From NCBI GenBank assembly GCA_022711465.1, contig JAKLEZ010000003.1, positions 186,001-250,000 on the forward strand: DNA of 64,000 bases, read 5' to 3'. The notes beneath the pieces are model-generated. The model did not search any database. It had not been told where the DNA came from and saw only the letters and a list, made by a program, of their open reading frames with translations. This document shows positions 34,131-43,666 of the stretch, piece after piece. The DNA is from Planctomycetota bacterium. Its GTDB lineage: Bacteria > Planctomycetota > Phycisphaerae > UBA1845 > PWPN01. The translations under genes were made by a program, and so were the position numbers. Numbering within the stretch: position 1 is the first letter of the stretch; each line of letters opens with the position of its first letter.

Positions 34131-36320
34131 TCACCCCGGCGCCAGCTCCCGCACCTCCGCCGCCTGCTCCAGGAACCGGTCGGTGTAACGCAGATCCACC
34201 CGACGGCAGGCCACGGTGGCAAGCTCGGAAATGCGCCGGTAGTCCGGATCCTCGGTGTGGAGGTAGAACTCGCCAGCCAGGATGACCAGCCGCAGCAGGT
34301 GCCGCAGGATCAGCCCTTCCTGCTTGACCAGATCGCGGAACTTGACCAGCTTGTAGAAGTCATTCGCCACGTCGGGCAGGGCCCCGCCGATCCACTTGGG
34401 CTGCACGTACACCGGCTCCGGAGCGGCCAGCCGAGCCTCGAACACGATCTTCAGCATCTCCGGAAACGTCGGCGGACGCTGCTCCTCCTCGGCCAGCAGC
34501 CCTTCAACTCCATAGTCGTCGTCATTGTCGCTGGCCTCCGCATTCACCTGGGCAATAACCACACCCATCTGAATCAGCAGCGGCTCAATGACCTGAGTCT
34601 GAAGCGGCCCGGGCGGCAGATCCTCCGGAATGCGCACGTGCCGCTCAATGACCGGCGGAACCTGGAGCACCGACTCCAGGGCCATGACCTTCTCCTCAAA
34701 ACTGCTGCGCACCAGCTGCTCGACCAGGAACATGCCGTACAGCGGATCCACGCTCCGGAAGCTGAGCAGCTTGTGAATGCTGTCGTCCAGGGTGACGTGA
34801 TCGCCGTCCTCGGATCGGGTCAGGTAACCGAAGCCGGCCAGATTGTCGAGCATGAAACCGAGCTGCTCCTGCCAGCGCTCGATGTGCTCGACGGTCTCGA
34901 ACCGCTTGGACAGGAACGAACGCACCGCCTGCTGCGCCCCGGTCTTGGTCAATAGGTAGCACAAGACCGGGTACGGGATCATCGAACGGCTGTACAGCCG
35001 GGCGGGGCCCGCCTCGATGAGCTGCTTGAACTGGCCCTCGTGCCAGTACTGCTCGGTCTTGCGGCGCGCGGGCTTCTTCCGCTCCAGCTCCTTGCGCGCC
35101 CGGAGAATGCCCGGGTCTTTGGATCGCGGGTCGATCTGGTCAAACTTCTTGTGCCACTTGACCAGCTTGGCGTCATCTTCGTGAGCCACGACGAAAACGT
35201 AGCCCTTGGTGTCGAACTGCGGCCGGCCGGCACGCCCGAACATCTGATGGGCACTGCTCGAAGCCACCAGCTTCTTCTCGCCACGCTTGCCCTTGAGCAG
35301 AGTGCTCAAGACCACCGACCGGGCAGGCAGATTGACGCCCGCGGCCAGGGTCTCCGTACAGATCACAAACGGCACCAGCTTGCGGTTGAACAACGCCTCG
35401 ACGATTTCCTTGTGCTTGGGCAGCACGCCCGCATGGTGCACGCCCACGCCGCGGAGCAGCATCTGCCGCAGCTTCGGACCCACCCCGTCCTCCAAATCGC
35501 CCCTGACCGTGTCAAGGTACGCCTCGATCTGCGTCCGGACGACGGCGGTCACCAGGGAAAGACCCTTCATCTGCTCCGCCACTTCCCAGCATTCGTCGCG
35601 GTTGAAGCAGAAGACCAACGCGGGCGTGCGGTTCTCGACATCGTCGGCCGAAACCATGGACAGCAGATGCTCAGTCAGAAGCTTGTCGCCGACCCAGACA
35701 AACTCGAGCGGCACACGACGCTCGTTGGACAGCACCATGGTCAGGTCACGCTCGTGCTGCACGCGCAGCCAGCGGCAGAAGTCGTACGGGTTGCCCACCG
35801 TGGCCGACAGCAGCATGACCCGGACGTGCTTGGGCAGCAGGACGAGCGAGAGCTCCCAGACAATGCCTCGCTCCGGATCATTGAAACTGTGAAACTCGTC
35901 CATGACCACCGCCCCCACGTCCTCCAGGCCGGAGAGCGCGGGGTCGGTCGAGAGCAGATGGTTGAGCAGGATCTCGGCCACCACCACCCTGACGGTCGCC
36001 TCGGGGTTGACCCGGCGGTTGCCGGTGATGAGCCCGATGTCGTCGCGCGAGAATCCCCACCGCTCGGCCAGATCCTGCATCTCGCGGAACTTCTGGTCGG
36101 TCAGGGCAATCAGCGGCGTGGTGTAGTACAGCCGCTTGCGGGTGTGAAGGGCCTCGAAAACCGCGGCCTCGGCGATCAGCGTCTTACCCATGCCGGTCGG
36201 GGCGCAGACCATCGCTCCGCCGGCCGAACCGAACCACGCCAGCAGGGCCTCCTCCTGGAAGGGATAGAGCTCGAACGTCAGCGACTCGAGGAACTTCGAG
36301 CAGACTCCGTCACGATCCAT
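34131..36320 (-). CDS. Ski2-like DEAD/DEAH-box helicase
   Basis: A 729-residue superfamily 2 helicase. The motifs are Walker A APTGMGKT near residue 40, Ia TTPLIAL, II MDEFH, III LSATVG, IV-like ALVFCFNRDECWEVA, V ETLAAGVNLPA and VI QMFGRAGRPQFD. The DEFH box and the long helical C-terminus fit Ski2/Hel308-type RNA or DNA helicases, as found in Planctomycetes and Actinobacteria. The start at 36320 is uncertain: an in-frame ATG at 36332 is four residues upstream and neither has a ribosome site. Residues after 580 include an acidic stretch (SDNDDDYG) of no known role. It lies last in the minus-strand block, 196 bases after the HEAT-repeat gene. Confidence 0.85.
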   Translation of the reverse strand: MDRDGVCSKFLESLTFELYPFQEEALLAWFGSAGGAMVCAPTGMGKTLIAEAAVFEALHTRKRLYYTTPLIALTDQKFREMQDLAERWGFSRDDIGLITGNRRVNPEATVRVVVAEILLNHLLSTDPALSGLEDVGAVVMDEFHSFNDPERGIVWELSLVLLPKHVRVMLLSATVGNPYDFCRWLRVQHERDLTMVLSNERRVPLEFVWVGDKLLTEHLLSMVSADDVENRTPALVFCFNRDECWEVAEQMKGLSLVTAVVRTQIEAYLDTVRGDLEDGVGPKLRQMLLRGVGVHHAGVLPKHKEIVEALFNRKLVPFVICTETLAAGVNLPARSVVLSTLLKGKRGEKKLVASSSAHQMFGRAGRPQFDTKGYVFVVAHEDDAKLVKWHKKFDQIDPRSKDPGILRARKELERKKPARRKTEQYWHEGQFKQLIEAGPARLYSRSMIPYPVLCYLLTKTGAQQAVRSFLSKRFETVEHIERWQEQLGFMLDNLAGFGYLTRSEDGDHVTLDDSIHKLLSFRSVDPLYGMFLVEQLVRSSFEEKVMALESVLQVPPVIERHVRIPEDLPPGPLQTQVIEPLLIQMGVVIAQVNAEASDNDDDYGVEGLLAEEEQRPPTFPEMLKIVFEARLAAPEPVYVQPKWIGGALPDVANDFYKLVKFRDLVKQEGLILRHLLRLVILAGEFYLHTEDPDYRRISELATVACRRVDLRYTDRFLEQAAEVRELAPG

Positions 36321-36516
36321 GCCCGGTAGCATGGCCGCGACCAGCCGAAATGTCGAGAGACGCCGGCAACGACCAGGCCTTGACCGCCGCCGACGGGAGC
36401 CGCGCTTCAGCCCGGCCGCGGCGACGCGGAACTCCCGCCCGCGCGGCCGCTCCCCGCAGTCCACGACTCGCTGCCCGGGCCGCCCACCCCGGTCGTTCTC
36501 ACCGGAACCCACCACG

Positions 36517-39500
36517 TCACCTCAACCGGTCGATGCCCACCTCATCCCGGATTCGGGCCCGCAGCTTCTTGATCTTGTCGCCGGGGGCCATGGTCTGGAT
36601 CGTCCAGTAGAACTCGCGGAGAGCGTTGTCGTCCTTCCCGTAGCGGCCGTAGATCTCCTCGAGAAGTGGAACCTGCTGCTCGTTGTTGACCGCGGCCGCG
36701 GCCCGATAGACCAACCGCGTCCAGGTCTCGTCGCCCATGGCATGGGTCCGCCAGTAGGAGACCAGGGGAGCCAGCCCCTCCGGCCGGCTGAAGAGACTGA
36801 CCAGATACCCCGCATAGGCGGCCGCTTGCGGATCAGGATCGGTGAGTATCGGCCGCAGCATCCCCAGCCGGAGCGGTCTGGGCGGCTGAAGATTGATCCT
36901 GCCGCTGACGTCGTACCCGGATTCTGCATCCCCGGCCCGCGCCGCGCTGTACAACCAGATCCGGTTCCGCAGATGGAGCAGGGCGCTGGGGCCCAGACTC
37001 AGGTACGCCAGGGCCAGGCGACGAACCTCGACCAAGGGGTGCGTCATGTTGGCCACGGCCAGCTCTCTCGCACTCGTGCTCTGCCGACTCAGGAGCCACG
37101 CCTGGAATGCATCCGCGCGAACGTTGTCCGGGAGCGAAGCATCCTCGAACATCCCACCGGCCACCTCGCCGGCGGCGTCGGGCGCAGTTCCCAAGAGCAG
37201 GACCAGGGCGATCAATCGCTGCATGGGCGGGCCGGAAGCGACCTTGTCCTGGGCAACAATGGTCACGTAGCGGCGCTTGGCCACCGGGATGGCCGGCGGG
37301 TCGAAGTTGTCGTCGCCGAAGTAAACCTTGACTAAGCCAGTGAACGCCTGGGCGCCGACCTCGATATCGGCCGTCGGACTGGCCAGCAGGGCCCACAAAG
37401 GATCATCGGCATCGTCGTCCGGCACCTGGGCGATGGCCGAGACGAGGGCCGTGAGGGCCTCACCATCGGGCTTCATTTGCCGCAACTGCTCGAGGAACTC
37501 GCGCCGCGTCTCGATCGGCAGCCAGGGCAGGATCGCAACGATGCGAGCGTAACCGGACTCGGTGACGCGGACATCGGCCAACAAGACCGGGAGGGCAAGG
37601 TCCTCCCGCCCCAGCCCAACCAGCGGGCGGCAGGCGGCGACGCGTTCGTCGACCTGTGGAGCCGCAAGCATCTTCTCCAGCAGGGGAATCGCAGCCCTCA
37701 TCCACGAGGGCCGGCTCCGGCCGGATCGCCACAGCGCGATCAGGGGATCCTCGATAGCCGGACCCGTGGAGACCCTGCGGCGCTGGTCAGGCCGAGTCCT
37801 GCCCGGCTGCGTCGGGGCAGGCTGAGTGTCGATGTCCCGAGCCGAACCTGACGGTTCGCTGCCGGAATCGGCGACCGCAGAGCCCTCTCCCCGATCCCGT
37901 CTCGACGGCCCGCCCAGACTGCCCGGAGACAAGGAGGGGGGCTGCACGGCCAGGAATCGACTGTCCGAAGAAACCCGGCATGCATCCATGATCTGGAACA
38001 GCGTGTTGGCGGCGGCGATGCGAACCTGGCTCTCCGGGTCGGCCAGCGTAACCAGCATTTCCTTCTCGATCTGGTCAGGGGCAGCGCCGCCCAGGCCGGC
38101 GATGGCCGCCGCTCGGACCGCCGGCTCGGCGTGCGCGCAGAACGATCGCAGATGAACGACGGCCTCGTACCTCAGGCCCACGTCGCTCGCCAGGGCTGCC
38201 ACGATCTCGGCGGCCAGTTCGGGATGCGCGCCCACAGCTCTGACCAGGGGCTCGACCGCAGCGACCCAACCCGTTCCACGCAGACCGGCGACCGCCCGGC
38301 TGACCACGAATCCATCCTCGTCCTCGAGCAGCCCGATCAGGGCTGCGTAAACATCGGCCGCCTCCACACCACTCATGCCCGAAGATCCGTTCGGCATCAC
38401 ACTCAGAGCCTCGGCGGCCTCGGCCCGCACCTGCCAGGCGGGGTTCTTCAGCAGGCCGATCAGGCAAGCGGCCGCCGCCCGGCTCCTGGCGGCGCGCAAC
38501 GCTCGAATTGCGTACACGATCAGATCGGGATCGGCTTCGCCGGCCACATACGCGGCAATTGCCGAAGCGAGGGATGGAGAGGGTTCCTCCGCCAACTGCT
38601 TGAGGACCGCAGCCCGAACGTTCGGCTCGGGGTCAGCAAGCAGCCGGACCAGGGCGTCGGCGGTCTGCGCACCACCCGTCTCGTTCAGCAGGCGAAGACC
38701 GATCTCGCGAACCAGAGCGTCCGGGCTGCTGAACAGCTCGATCAGTAGAGACACGTCCGCGGGACCGGCGAAGCGGCCGAGCTCCTCGGCGGCCCGCCGA
38801 CGGGTGCCGGCATCCGTCGACGCTAACCGCTCGAAGCCCGATGGCCAGCGCACAGCCAGAGCGCCGCTGGCCGCAAGTCGGTAGCGAAGCGCCGTCAGCC
38901 GCTCGCGGGCCTGATCGTTCTCGACGGTCCCGAGCCGGGCGCAGACCTCGGGCAGCAGCGCAACACCGAGGCGGGCCAGCCGCTCGCGGATCGCCTGGAC
39001 CTCGGTCGGGCTCCGGGCTCGCATCAGATCGGCGAGGTCTCGACCGGCACTCGCCCGCTCGTCATCGCTCAGTTCCGCCGGCCGGCTGCCGGGCTGCTTG
39101 TGGGGCCCGACCGCCCACTCGTGGAGCGCCTTGAGACGATCGTCGCTGAACGTCTCAGGGCGCCAGGGATCCATGTCCCTAACGGGTGCCTTCCACAGGG
39201 CGAGCAGCTCCATCACCGCGAGCCGAACGGCCAGCCGCTCCCGGGTCAAGGCCTCGACCACCGCCACCGTGCTTTCGTTCGGATGAGCCGCAAGGCGTCG
39301 AACGGCGGCTTCACGAATCACAGGGTCCCGGTTCCCGAGCTCCCGCACCAGGCAGGCAACGGCCTCCGCGGTCGGCGGTTCCGTTGATGTGAGATCCGCC
39401 GGCGGAGGCGCCGATGCCTGCCCGTGCGGTTGCGGCACCCAGGCCACCAGCCCGCGGTCATCGATGGCCAGACCCCAGGCGGAAAGGCCGGGCAACACCG

Positions 39501-39552
39501 GCCCGAGCAGCAGGTTCATGCCGAGGATCACGCTGAATACCAGTCGCCGCAT
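36517..39552 (-). CDS. Secreted HEAT-repeat protein
   Basis: A 1011-residue protein with a signal peptide (hydrophobic residues 5-25). From about residue 60 to 530 it consists of HEAT-type helical repeats, recognisable by recurring patterns such as DPEPNVRAAVLKQLA and NPAWQVRAEAAEALS. A low-complexity Ser/Pro/Arg linker (about 545-600) separates a second helical block. No enzymatic motif is visible. HEAT solenoids are scaffolds for protein binding; in this location it may assist the MoxR/BatA-like membrane assembly encoded upstream. The start has no clear Shine-Dalgarno. Confidence 0.75.
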   Translation of the reverse strand: MRRLVFSVILGMNLLLGPVLPGLSAWGLAIDDRGLVAWVPQPHGQASAPPPADLTSTEPPTAEAVACLVRELGNRDPVIREAAVRRLAAHPNESTVAVVEALTRERLAVRLAVMELLALWKAPVRDMDPWRPETFSDDRLKALHEWAVGPHKQPGSRPAELSDDERASAGRDLADLMRARSPTEVQAIRERLARLGVALLPEVCARLGTVENDQARERLTALRYRLAASGALAVRWPSGFERLASTDAGTRRRAAEELGRFAGPADVSLLIELFSSPDALVREIGLRLLNETGGAQTADALVRLLADPEPNVRAAVLKQLAEEPSPSLASAIAAYVAGEADPDLIVYAIRALRAARSRAAAACLIGLLKNPAWQVRAEAAEALSVMPNGSSGMSGVEAADVYAALIGLLEDEDGFVVSRAVAGLRGTGWVAAVEPLVRAVGAHPELAAEIVAALASDVGLRYEAVVHLRSFCAHAEPAVRAAAIAGLGGAAPDQIEKEMLVTLADPESQVRIAAANTLFQIMDACRVSSDSRFLAVQPPSLSPGSLGGPSRRDRGEGSAVADSGSEPSGSARDIDTQPAPTQPGRTRPDQRRRVSTGPAIEDPLIALWRSGRSRPSWMRAAIPLLEKMLAAPQVDERVAACRPLVGLGREDLALPVLLADVRVTESGYARIVAILPWLPIETRREFLEQLRQMKPDGEALTALVSAIAQVPDDDADDPLWALLASPTADIEVGAQAFTGLVKVYFGDDNFDPPAIPVAKRRYVTIVAQDKVASGPPMQRLIALVLLLGTAPDAAGEVAGGMFEDASLPDNVRADAFQAWLLSRQSTSARELAVANMTHPLVEVRRLALAYLSLGPSALLHLRNRIWLYSAARAGDAESGYDVSGRINLQPPRPLRLGMLRPILTDPDPQAAAYAGYLVSLFSRPEGLAPLVSYWRTHAMGDETWTRLVYRAAAAVNNEQQVPLLEEIYGRYGKDDNALREFYWTIQTMAPGDKIKKLRARIRDEVGIDRLR

Positions 39553-39712
39553 CGCCGTCGTTCCGGTTTCATCATCCTGCCGTCATCGGCACATCGTCCA
39601 CCGCTCCTCATCCCGAGTCCTTGAAGACGCACCGCGGGACGGTGATCGGCGAACGCGGAGAGCACCCAGACCAGACCCACTCGCCGGTGCCACACCGGTC
39701 CGGTACCCGCTC

Positions 39713-40573
39713 CTAGTACACCAACGCATACCCGAGAATATTGACGTTGACCTCGAGCGCGTTGGTGATCTCGTTGCCGCCGCAGCAACAGCAACCCTGC
39801 GCGTGGGCCGTGTCGTTGAGACCTTCCTGCGAGTACAGAACGCCCAGACGCCCGTGCACCATGATTCCCTCCAGCGGCTTCGGCAGACCCTGGTGGGCGG
39901 TGAGCGCGGCGATCTCGTACACGGTGTGGAACACCGGGTGCTTCATTTCCAGTACTTCCAGCGAGTCCTCCGGAAACACGCGGGCCAGTTCTGCCCGGAA
40001 GCAGCGATCCCATTCCGGCGATGAACAGCCCGCCGACGCCAACAGGAAACCGCCATTCACCACGAAGGTCCGCAGATTCGCCCGTTCATCATCGCCCAGC
40101 TCGAAGGAGCCTTCACCCGTCATGATCACCAGCGGGAAACCGAACAGCTCGTCGGAATCGAGCTTCACCGCGTGGAACCTGCGACTGGTCGAAATGACCG
40201 ATTCCTTCTCCGCCTGAATCAGGAAGTGATCGGAGAAACACTTGCTGCTCCTGCTGCCCGCGTAGATGAGGTTGGCGACCTGCACGACGCTGTCCGACTC
40301 GCCGCCAACCTGCTTCGGCTCGAGAACCTGCGCCCGGGCGGCAGGCTGACTGGCCGCGGGACGGGTGGCTGACGACTCGACGACCACCGGCTGACCCGCG
40401 GTGGCCGGACGTGTCCCCGGTGCACCCGGAGCGGGCCCGCTGCCGGACGACTGGGCATAGGAAACCACCAGCCATCCGCCGCACAGACACAACCCCGTCG
40501 CCGCAAGGAAGACCGACCGGGACGACGCCCGGGCCTGCCGGGCACGCCGTCGGTTGGCGCTGTGCAATCCCAT
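39713..40573 (-). CDS. DUF4159 domain-containing exported protein
   Basis: A 286-residue protein starting after GAGGTGAGA. A membrane anchor or signal spans residues 20-42 and is followed by a Pro/Ala/Thr-rich spacer. The DUF4159 region covers about 95-285, with SDELFGFPLVIMTGEGSF and NGGFLLASAGCSSPEWDR, the glutamine-amidotransferase-like core. A run of four cysteines (QGCCCCGGNE) near the C-terminus is unusual and could bind metal. DUF4159 proteins occur next to MoxR/DUF58/VWA genes in many genomes, as here. Its ATG lies three bases after the stop of the upstream gene. Confidence 0.82.
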   Translation of the reverse strand: MGLHSANRRRARQARASSRSVFLAATGLCLCGGWLVVSYAQSSGSGPAPGAPGTRPATAGQPVVVESSATRPAASQPAARAQVLEPKQVGGESDSVVQVANLIYAGSRSSKCFSDHFLIQAEKESVISTSRRFHAVKLDSDELFGFPLVIMTGEGSFELGDDERANLRTFVVNGGFLLASAGCSSPEWDRCFRAELARVFPEDSLEVLEMKHPVFHTVYEIAALTAHQGLPKPLEGIMVHGRLGVLYSQEGLNDTAHAQGCCCCGGNEITNALEVNVNILGYALVY

Positions 40574-40576
40574 ATC

Positions 40577-43471
40577 TCACCTCGATCTCAGAGCCGGCCG
40601 GCGGTCGGGCATTTCCTCGGCGATCCGCTCGAAGTACTGGCCCACCTTGCGCCGATACTGAACCGGCACCGCCAGGACACGATCGCCACCGGCCGAGAAG
40701 TCCATCCCCGGTATCTCACCGGGCAACGCCCTCGACTGACCCGAACTCTGCCCACCCATCTGCGTCGCATCCACCACCCGGCCACGCCGTGATACGCCCT
40801 GGGCGCCGCTGGCCACGGCCGACAAGTCTCCGTACATGCCCATGTCCTGCAGCAGGCTCCGTTGAACGCTGTAACCGCTGCCGGCCGCAGTCCCTTCCTG
40901 GCCCAGAGGCGACAACCCGGCCTGACTGAGAAGCTGCTCGATGGTGCTACCCATGCCGCTGGACAACGAGGGCCGGAACGTGAGACCCGTCCGGCCCAAC
41001 TGGCCCATGCCCCGGCCGCGGACGATGAATTCGGCCATCGCCTCCCTCGCCTCGGTCGCCGCCCGATAGGCACAGACGCCAGAAAAGTCCAACAGGGCCG
41101 CCTGAACCTCCGACATCGCGGGCAATACTCGACTGGCACGGACGTCCTCAACGAACGCCGCGGCCGTCTCCCGCAGTTTACCGAGCCTCTCGTCACCAGG
41201 CAGCGCGGCCACGCGATCCTCGATATCACTCAGCAAACCGTGCAGAGCGTCGTGCAGCCGTCCCTGCTCGACCTCCAGATCGCGCATTCGCGCCCTCGTC
41301 GCGACGTCGGTCTCCCGCTCGTGGTCCTTGAGGGCCGCCAGGCACGTCGTCACCTCGCGCTGCCGTCCGTAGAGAGCGACGTACCGGGCCTCGTCTTCGA
41401 TCAGCGGATAGACGGCCACCAGGTACTCCAGCGGTTCGGTCGCTTCGGTGTCGATCGTCCTGCAACCCGCGCCGCACTTGCCGGCGGCCTTCCTGATCGC
41501 CTCCATCGCCTGGGCCACGCCGATGCCGGGCTCGCCGGCCGTCGACTCCAGCTCGCCCATCGCCTCTGCCAGCTGCCCGGCGAGCTCCTCCAGCTTCGGA
41601 TCGAGAAAGTGGTCCAGGTCATAGGGCAACTTCGTCTTGGCCGCCTTCCGGATCGCCTCGAGCGCCTCCCTGAATAGGCCCGCCAGCAACTTCAGCCTCG
41701 CACGTTCGGCCTCGCCAAGGTCACCACTGTACGGCAGAGCTTCCAGCTCTTTCCGCAGCTTCTCGATCTCGGCCAGCAGCGATTCCACTCTCCGGCCGAC
41801 CTGCTGATACTTGGCGAGCATCACTTCCAATCCGCCCTGGATTACGACCAGTTGCTCGTAGTCCGCCTGGGCAACGATGCGTATCGTCGCAATGGTGCTC
41901 TCGCCGCCCTTGACGCCGTCAGGATCATTGTCCTCCACCCGGGCAGACAGCTTGATCTCGTCGCCCGGAACGAGGCCGTGCGACGCCAGGCGAAGCTCGA
42001 CCGTATTCGACCATCGCGTCGGCGCGACGCCGGGCAGCGGCACATCCATGGGCAGCGGGCGGGAGTCGTTCAGACTCCGGAAGAGCTGTACACGCGAGAT
42101 GCCGCAGTCATCCTCGGCAGTCAGCAGGAGCGGTATCACCGCCGTCGGCGTGGCCAGCGACTCGGCCGGCGGAGCTGCCATCCGAATGGCCGGCCGCTCG
42201 TCCGCCACCACCGTCACCGGCACCGTGAACGCCTGTGACGACGATTGGCCATCGGTATCGGTGACGCGTATCGCGAGCTGACCCGAGGATAGAAGGGTGA
42301 CCACACCGCTCACTTCGTTCGGATCGGCGGTGCGATCCAGGCTCGCCGCCCGGGCCGTGGCCGCGCCGCCCGCCGAGGGCCCACTGACTGCGGCGCCGGC
42401 CGCACCAGCCGGGGTCGAGGCCGGCCCTGCCGAAGGGGTGATGAGATCAACCCATCCACCCGACAGCGGCCGATTGCTCTTCGCCCACACCTCGATCCGG
42501 GTCCCCGGAAGCCCGGTAAGGTCGCCCGGCGGCAACTCCCCGTCCTCGCTCGCCCGGTGGGAATAGGCGGGCGGCGTGACCCTGAATCGAACCGCTTCGA
42601 GCCGAGGCACCATCTGGATTCCGATGTCATACCGACGGCTCCGGGAACGGGCGGCACGCACGTAGTAGCGCCGAGAACTGGTCAGATTGGCGAGGGTCAC
42701 ACGCCACGAGCCGCTCGACTCGGGAAACATGGGCAAGACCTCGGCCTCGACCGAATCCGAGGCGAGCAGCACGAGCTCAACCCGTTCGGGAACGCCGCCC
42801 CGAGGGCGAACGCAGACCTCCAGGCCCTCGCCATAAACCACCCGCGTCGTGCCCGGCTGTACCTCAAACCAAAGGTGCGAATGCGGCGGATGATCACCAT
42901 ATGGATCGACAAACCGCAACCCCTGCGTGCGAGCCATCTGCGGCCACAGCAGACTCGCAGCGACGAGGCCGATGAGCAGCAACGCGAACAGCCCCGTGGG
43001 ACGGCGCAACGGCCGCGACGGGACGGCCTCGACCGCCGATACCCGGCTCGCCAGCGCTGCGGCCCGATCCATCGCCATCTCCGCGAGCCCGGCAGTCAGT
43101 GCACCCGCCCCACCCGGGTCGCCCCAACCCCTGGCCCCGGTCCGCAACTCGGCCATGAGCTCCACACCAGTCAGAATCTCGCCACCCGCACCCGCCGTTG
43201 CATCCAGGCGACGAGCCAGCGAACAAGTCTCGCACCGACGCCGGACTGCCCCTCGAATTAGAACCACCACCGCTGCGGATAGCAGCAGGGTGAATACCCA
43301 TGAGCCAACCCGCACAATCGGGGCGAGTTCGAGCACCAGATCAAGCCACGTCCACACCAGCAGCGAGGCAATCGCGGCGATCGCAGTCCAGACCGCTCCC
43401 GCACCCACCTCGACGGCCAGCAGGCGGCGCCGCAGTCTCTGCAAAGCCGCGGCCAGTGCTGAATGGGTCAT
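40577..43471 (-). CDS. Large membrane protein of the DUF4175-like type with coiled-coil tail
   Basis: A 964-residue protein with a good Shine-Dalgarno (GAAGGAACG). Two membrane segments lie near residues 28-70 and a third near 155-175. A large exported Ig-like region follows (about 190-480). Long heptad-rich helices (about 510-760, e.g. VESLLAEIEKLRKELEALP) precede a Gly/Ser-rich end. This matches the DUF4175-like proteins found beside BatA/VWA genes. It likely serves as a structural part of an envelope complex. Three bases separate its stop from the DUF4159 start, so the two are co-translated. Confidence 0.7.
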   Translation of the reverse strand: MTHSALAAALQRLRRRLLAVEVGAGAVWTAIAAIASLLVWTWLDLVLELAPIVRVGSWVFTLLLSAAVVVLIRGAVRRRCETCSLARRLDATAGAGGEILTGVELMAELRTGARGWGDPGGAGALTAGLAEMAMDRAAALASRVSAVEAVPSRPLRRPTGLFALLLIGLVAASLLWPQMARTQGLRFVDPYGDHPPHSHLWFEVQPGTTRVVYGEGLEVCVRPRGGVPERVELVLLASDSVEAEVLPMFPESSGSWRVTLANLTSSRRYYVRAARSRSRRYDIGIQMVPRLEAVRFRVTPPAYSHRASEDGELPPGDLTGLPGTRIEVWAKSNRPLSGGWVDLITPSAGPASTPAGAAGAAVSGPSAGGAATARAASLDRTADPNEVSGVVTLLSSGQLAIRVTDTDGQSSSQAFTVPVTVVADERPAIRMAAPPAESLATPTAVIPLLLTAEDDCGISRVQLFRSLNDSRPLPMDVPLPGVAPTRWSNTVELRLASHGLVPGDEIKLSARVEDNDPDGVKGGESTIATIRIVAQADYEQLVVIQGGLEVMLAKYQQVGRRVESLLAEIEKLRKELEALPYSGDLGEAERARLKLLAGLFREALEAIRKAAKTKLPYDLDHFLDPKLEELAGQLAEAMGELESTAGEPGIGVAQAMEAIRKAAGKCGAGCRTIDTEATEPLEYLVAVYPLIEDEARYVALYGRQREVTTCLAALKDHERETDVATRARMRDLEVEQGRLHDALHGLLSDIEDRVAALPGDERLGKLRETAAAFVEDVRASRVLPAMSEVQAALLDFSGVCAYRAATEAREAMAEFIVRGRGMGQLGRTGLTFRPSLSSGMGSTIEQLLSQAGLSPLGQEGTAAGSGYSVQRSLLQDMGMYGDLSAVASGAQGVSRRGRVVDATQMGGQSSGQSRALPGEIPGMDFSAGGDRVLAVPVQYRRKVGQYFERIAEEMPDRRPALRSR

Positions 43472-43606
43472 GCCTCGTTCCTTCTCGATACGTCCACGGC
43501 CACCTCATACATCGTAGCACTCACCCTGCACTGCGTCCCTCCAGCGCCGATCACGAAACGCTCTCCCACCATCGGCCGGACAGTGACCGGTGACCAACGA
43601 GGAAAG

Positions 43607-43652
43607 CCGGGCGAGGCGCCCTCGCCGGGGCCACACCTCGAGAGACCTCGAG
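43607..43652 (-). terminator. Two adjacent hairpins after the VWA gene
   Basis: Reading on the minus strand just after the stop at 43667, there is a CTCGAG/CTCGAG hairpin with a 4-base loop (43637-43652). A second one has nine-base arms with one mismatch (about 43607-43629, GGCGAG/CTCGCC core). No T run follows. They may end or attenuate the MoxR-to-VWA transcript before the DUF4175-like gene. Confidence 0.4.
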
Positions 43653-43666
43653 TGCAACCACCCGCA

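Noticed and set aside
43637-43652. Restriction-modification or phage attachment site at the CTCGAG pair
   Set aside because: No methylase, endonuclease or integrase lies nearby; it is more simply a 6-bp hairpin after a stop codon.
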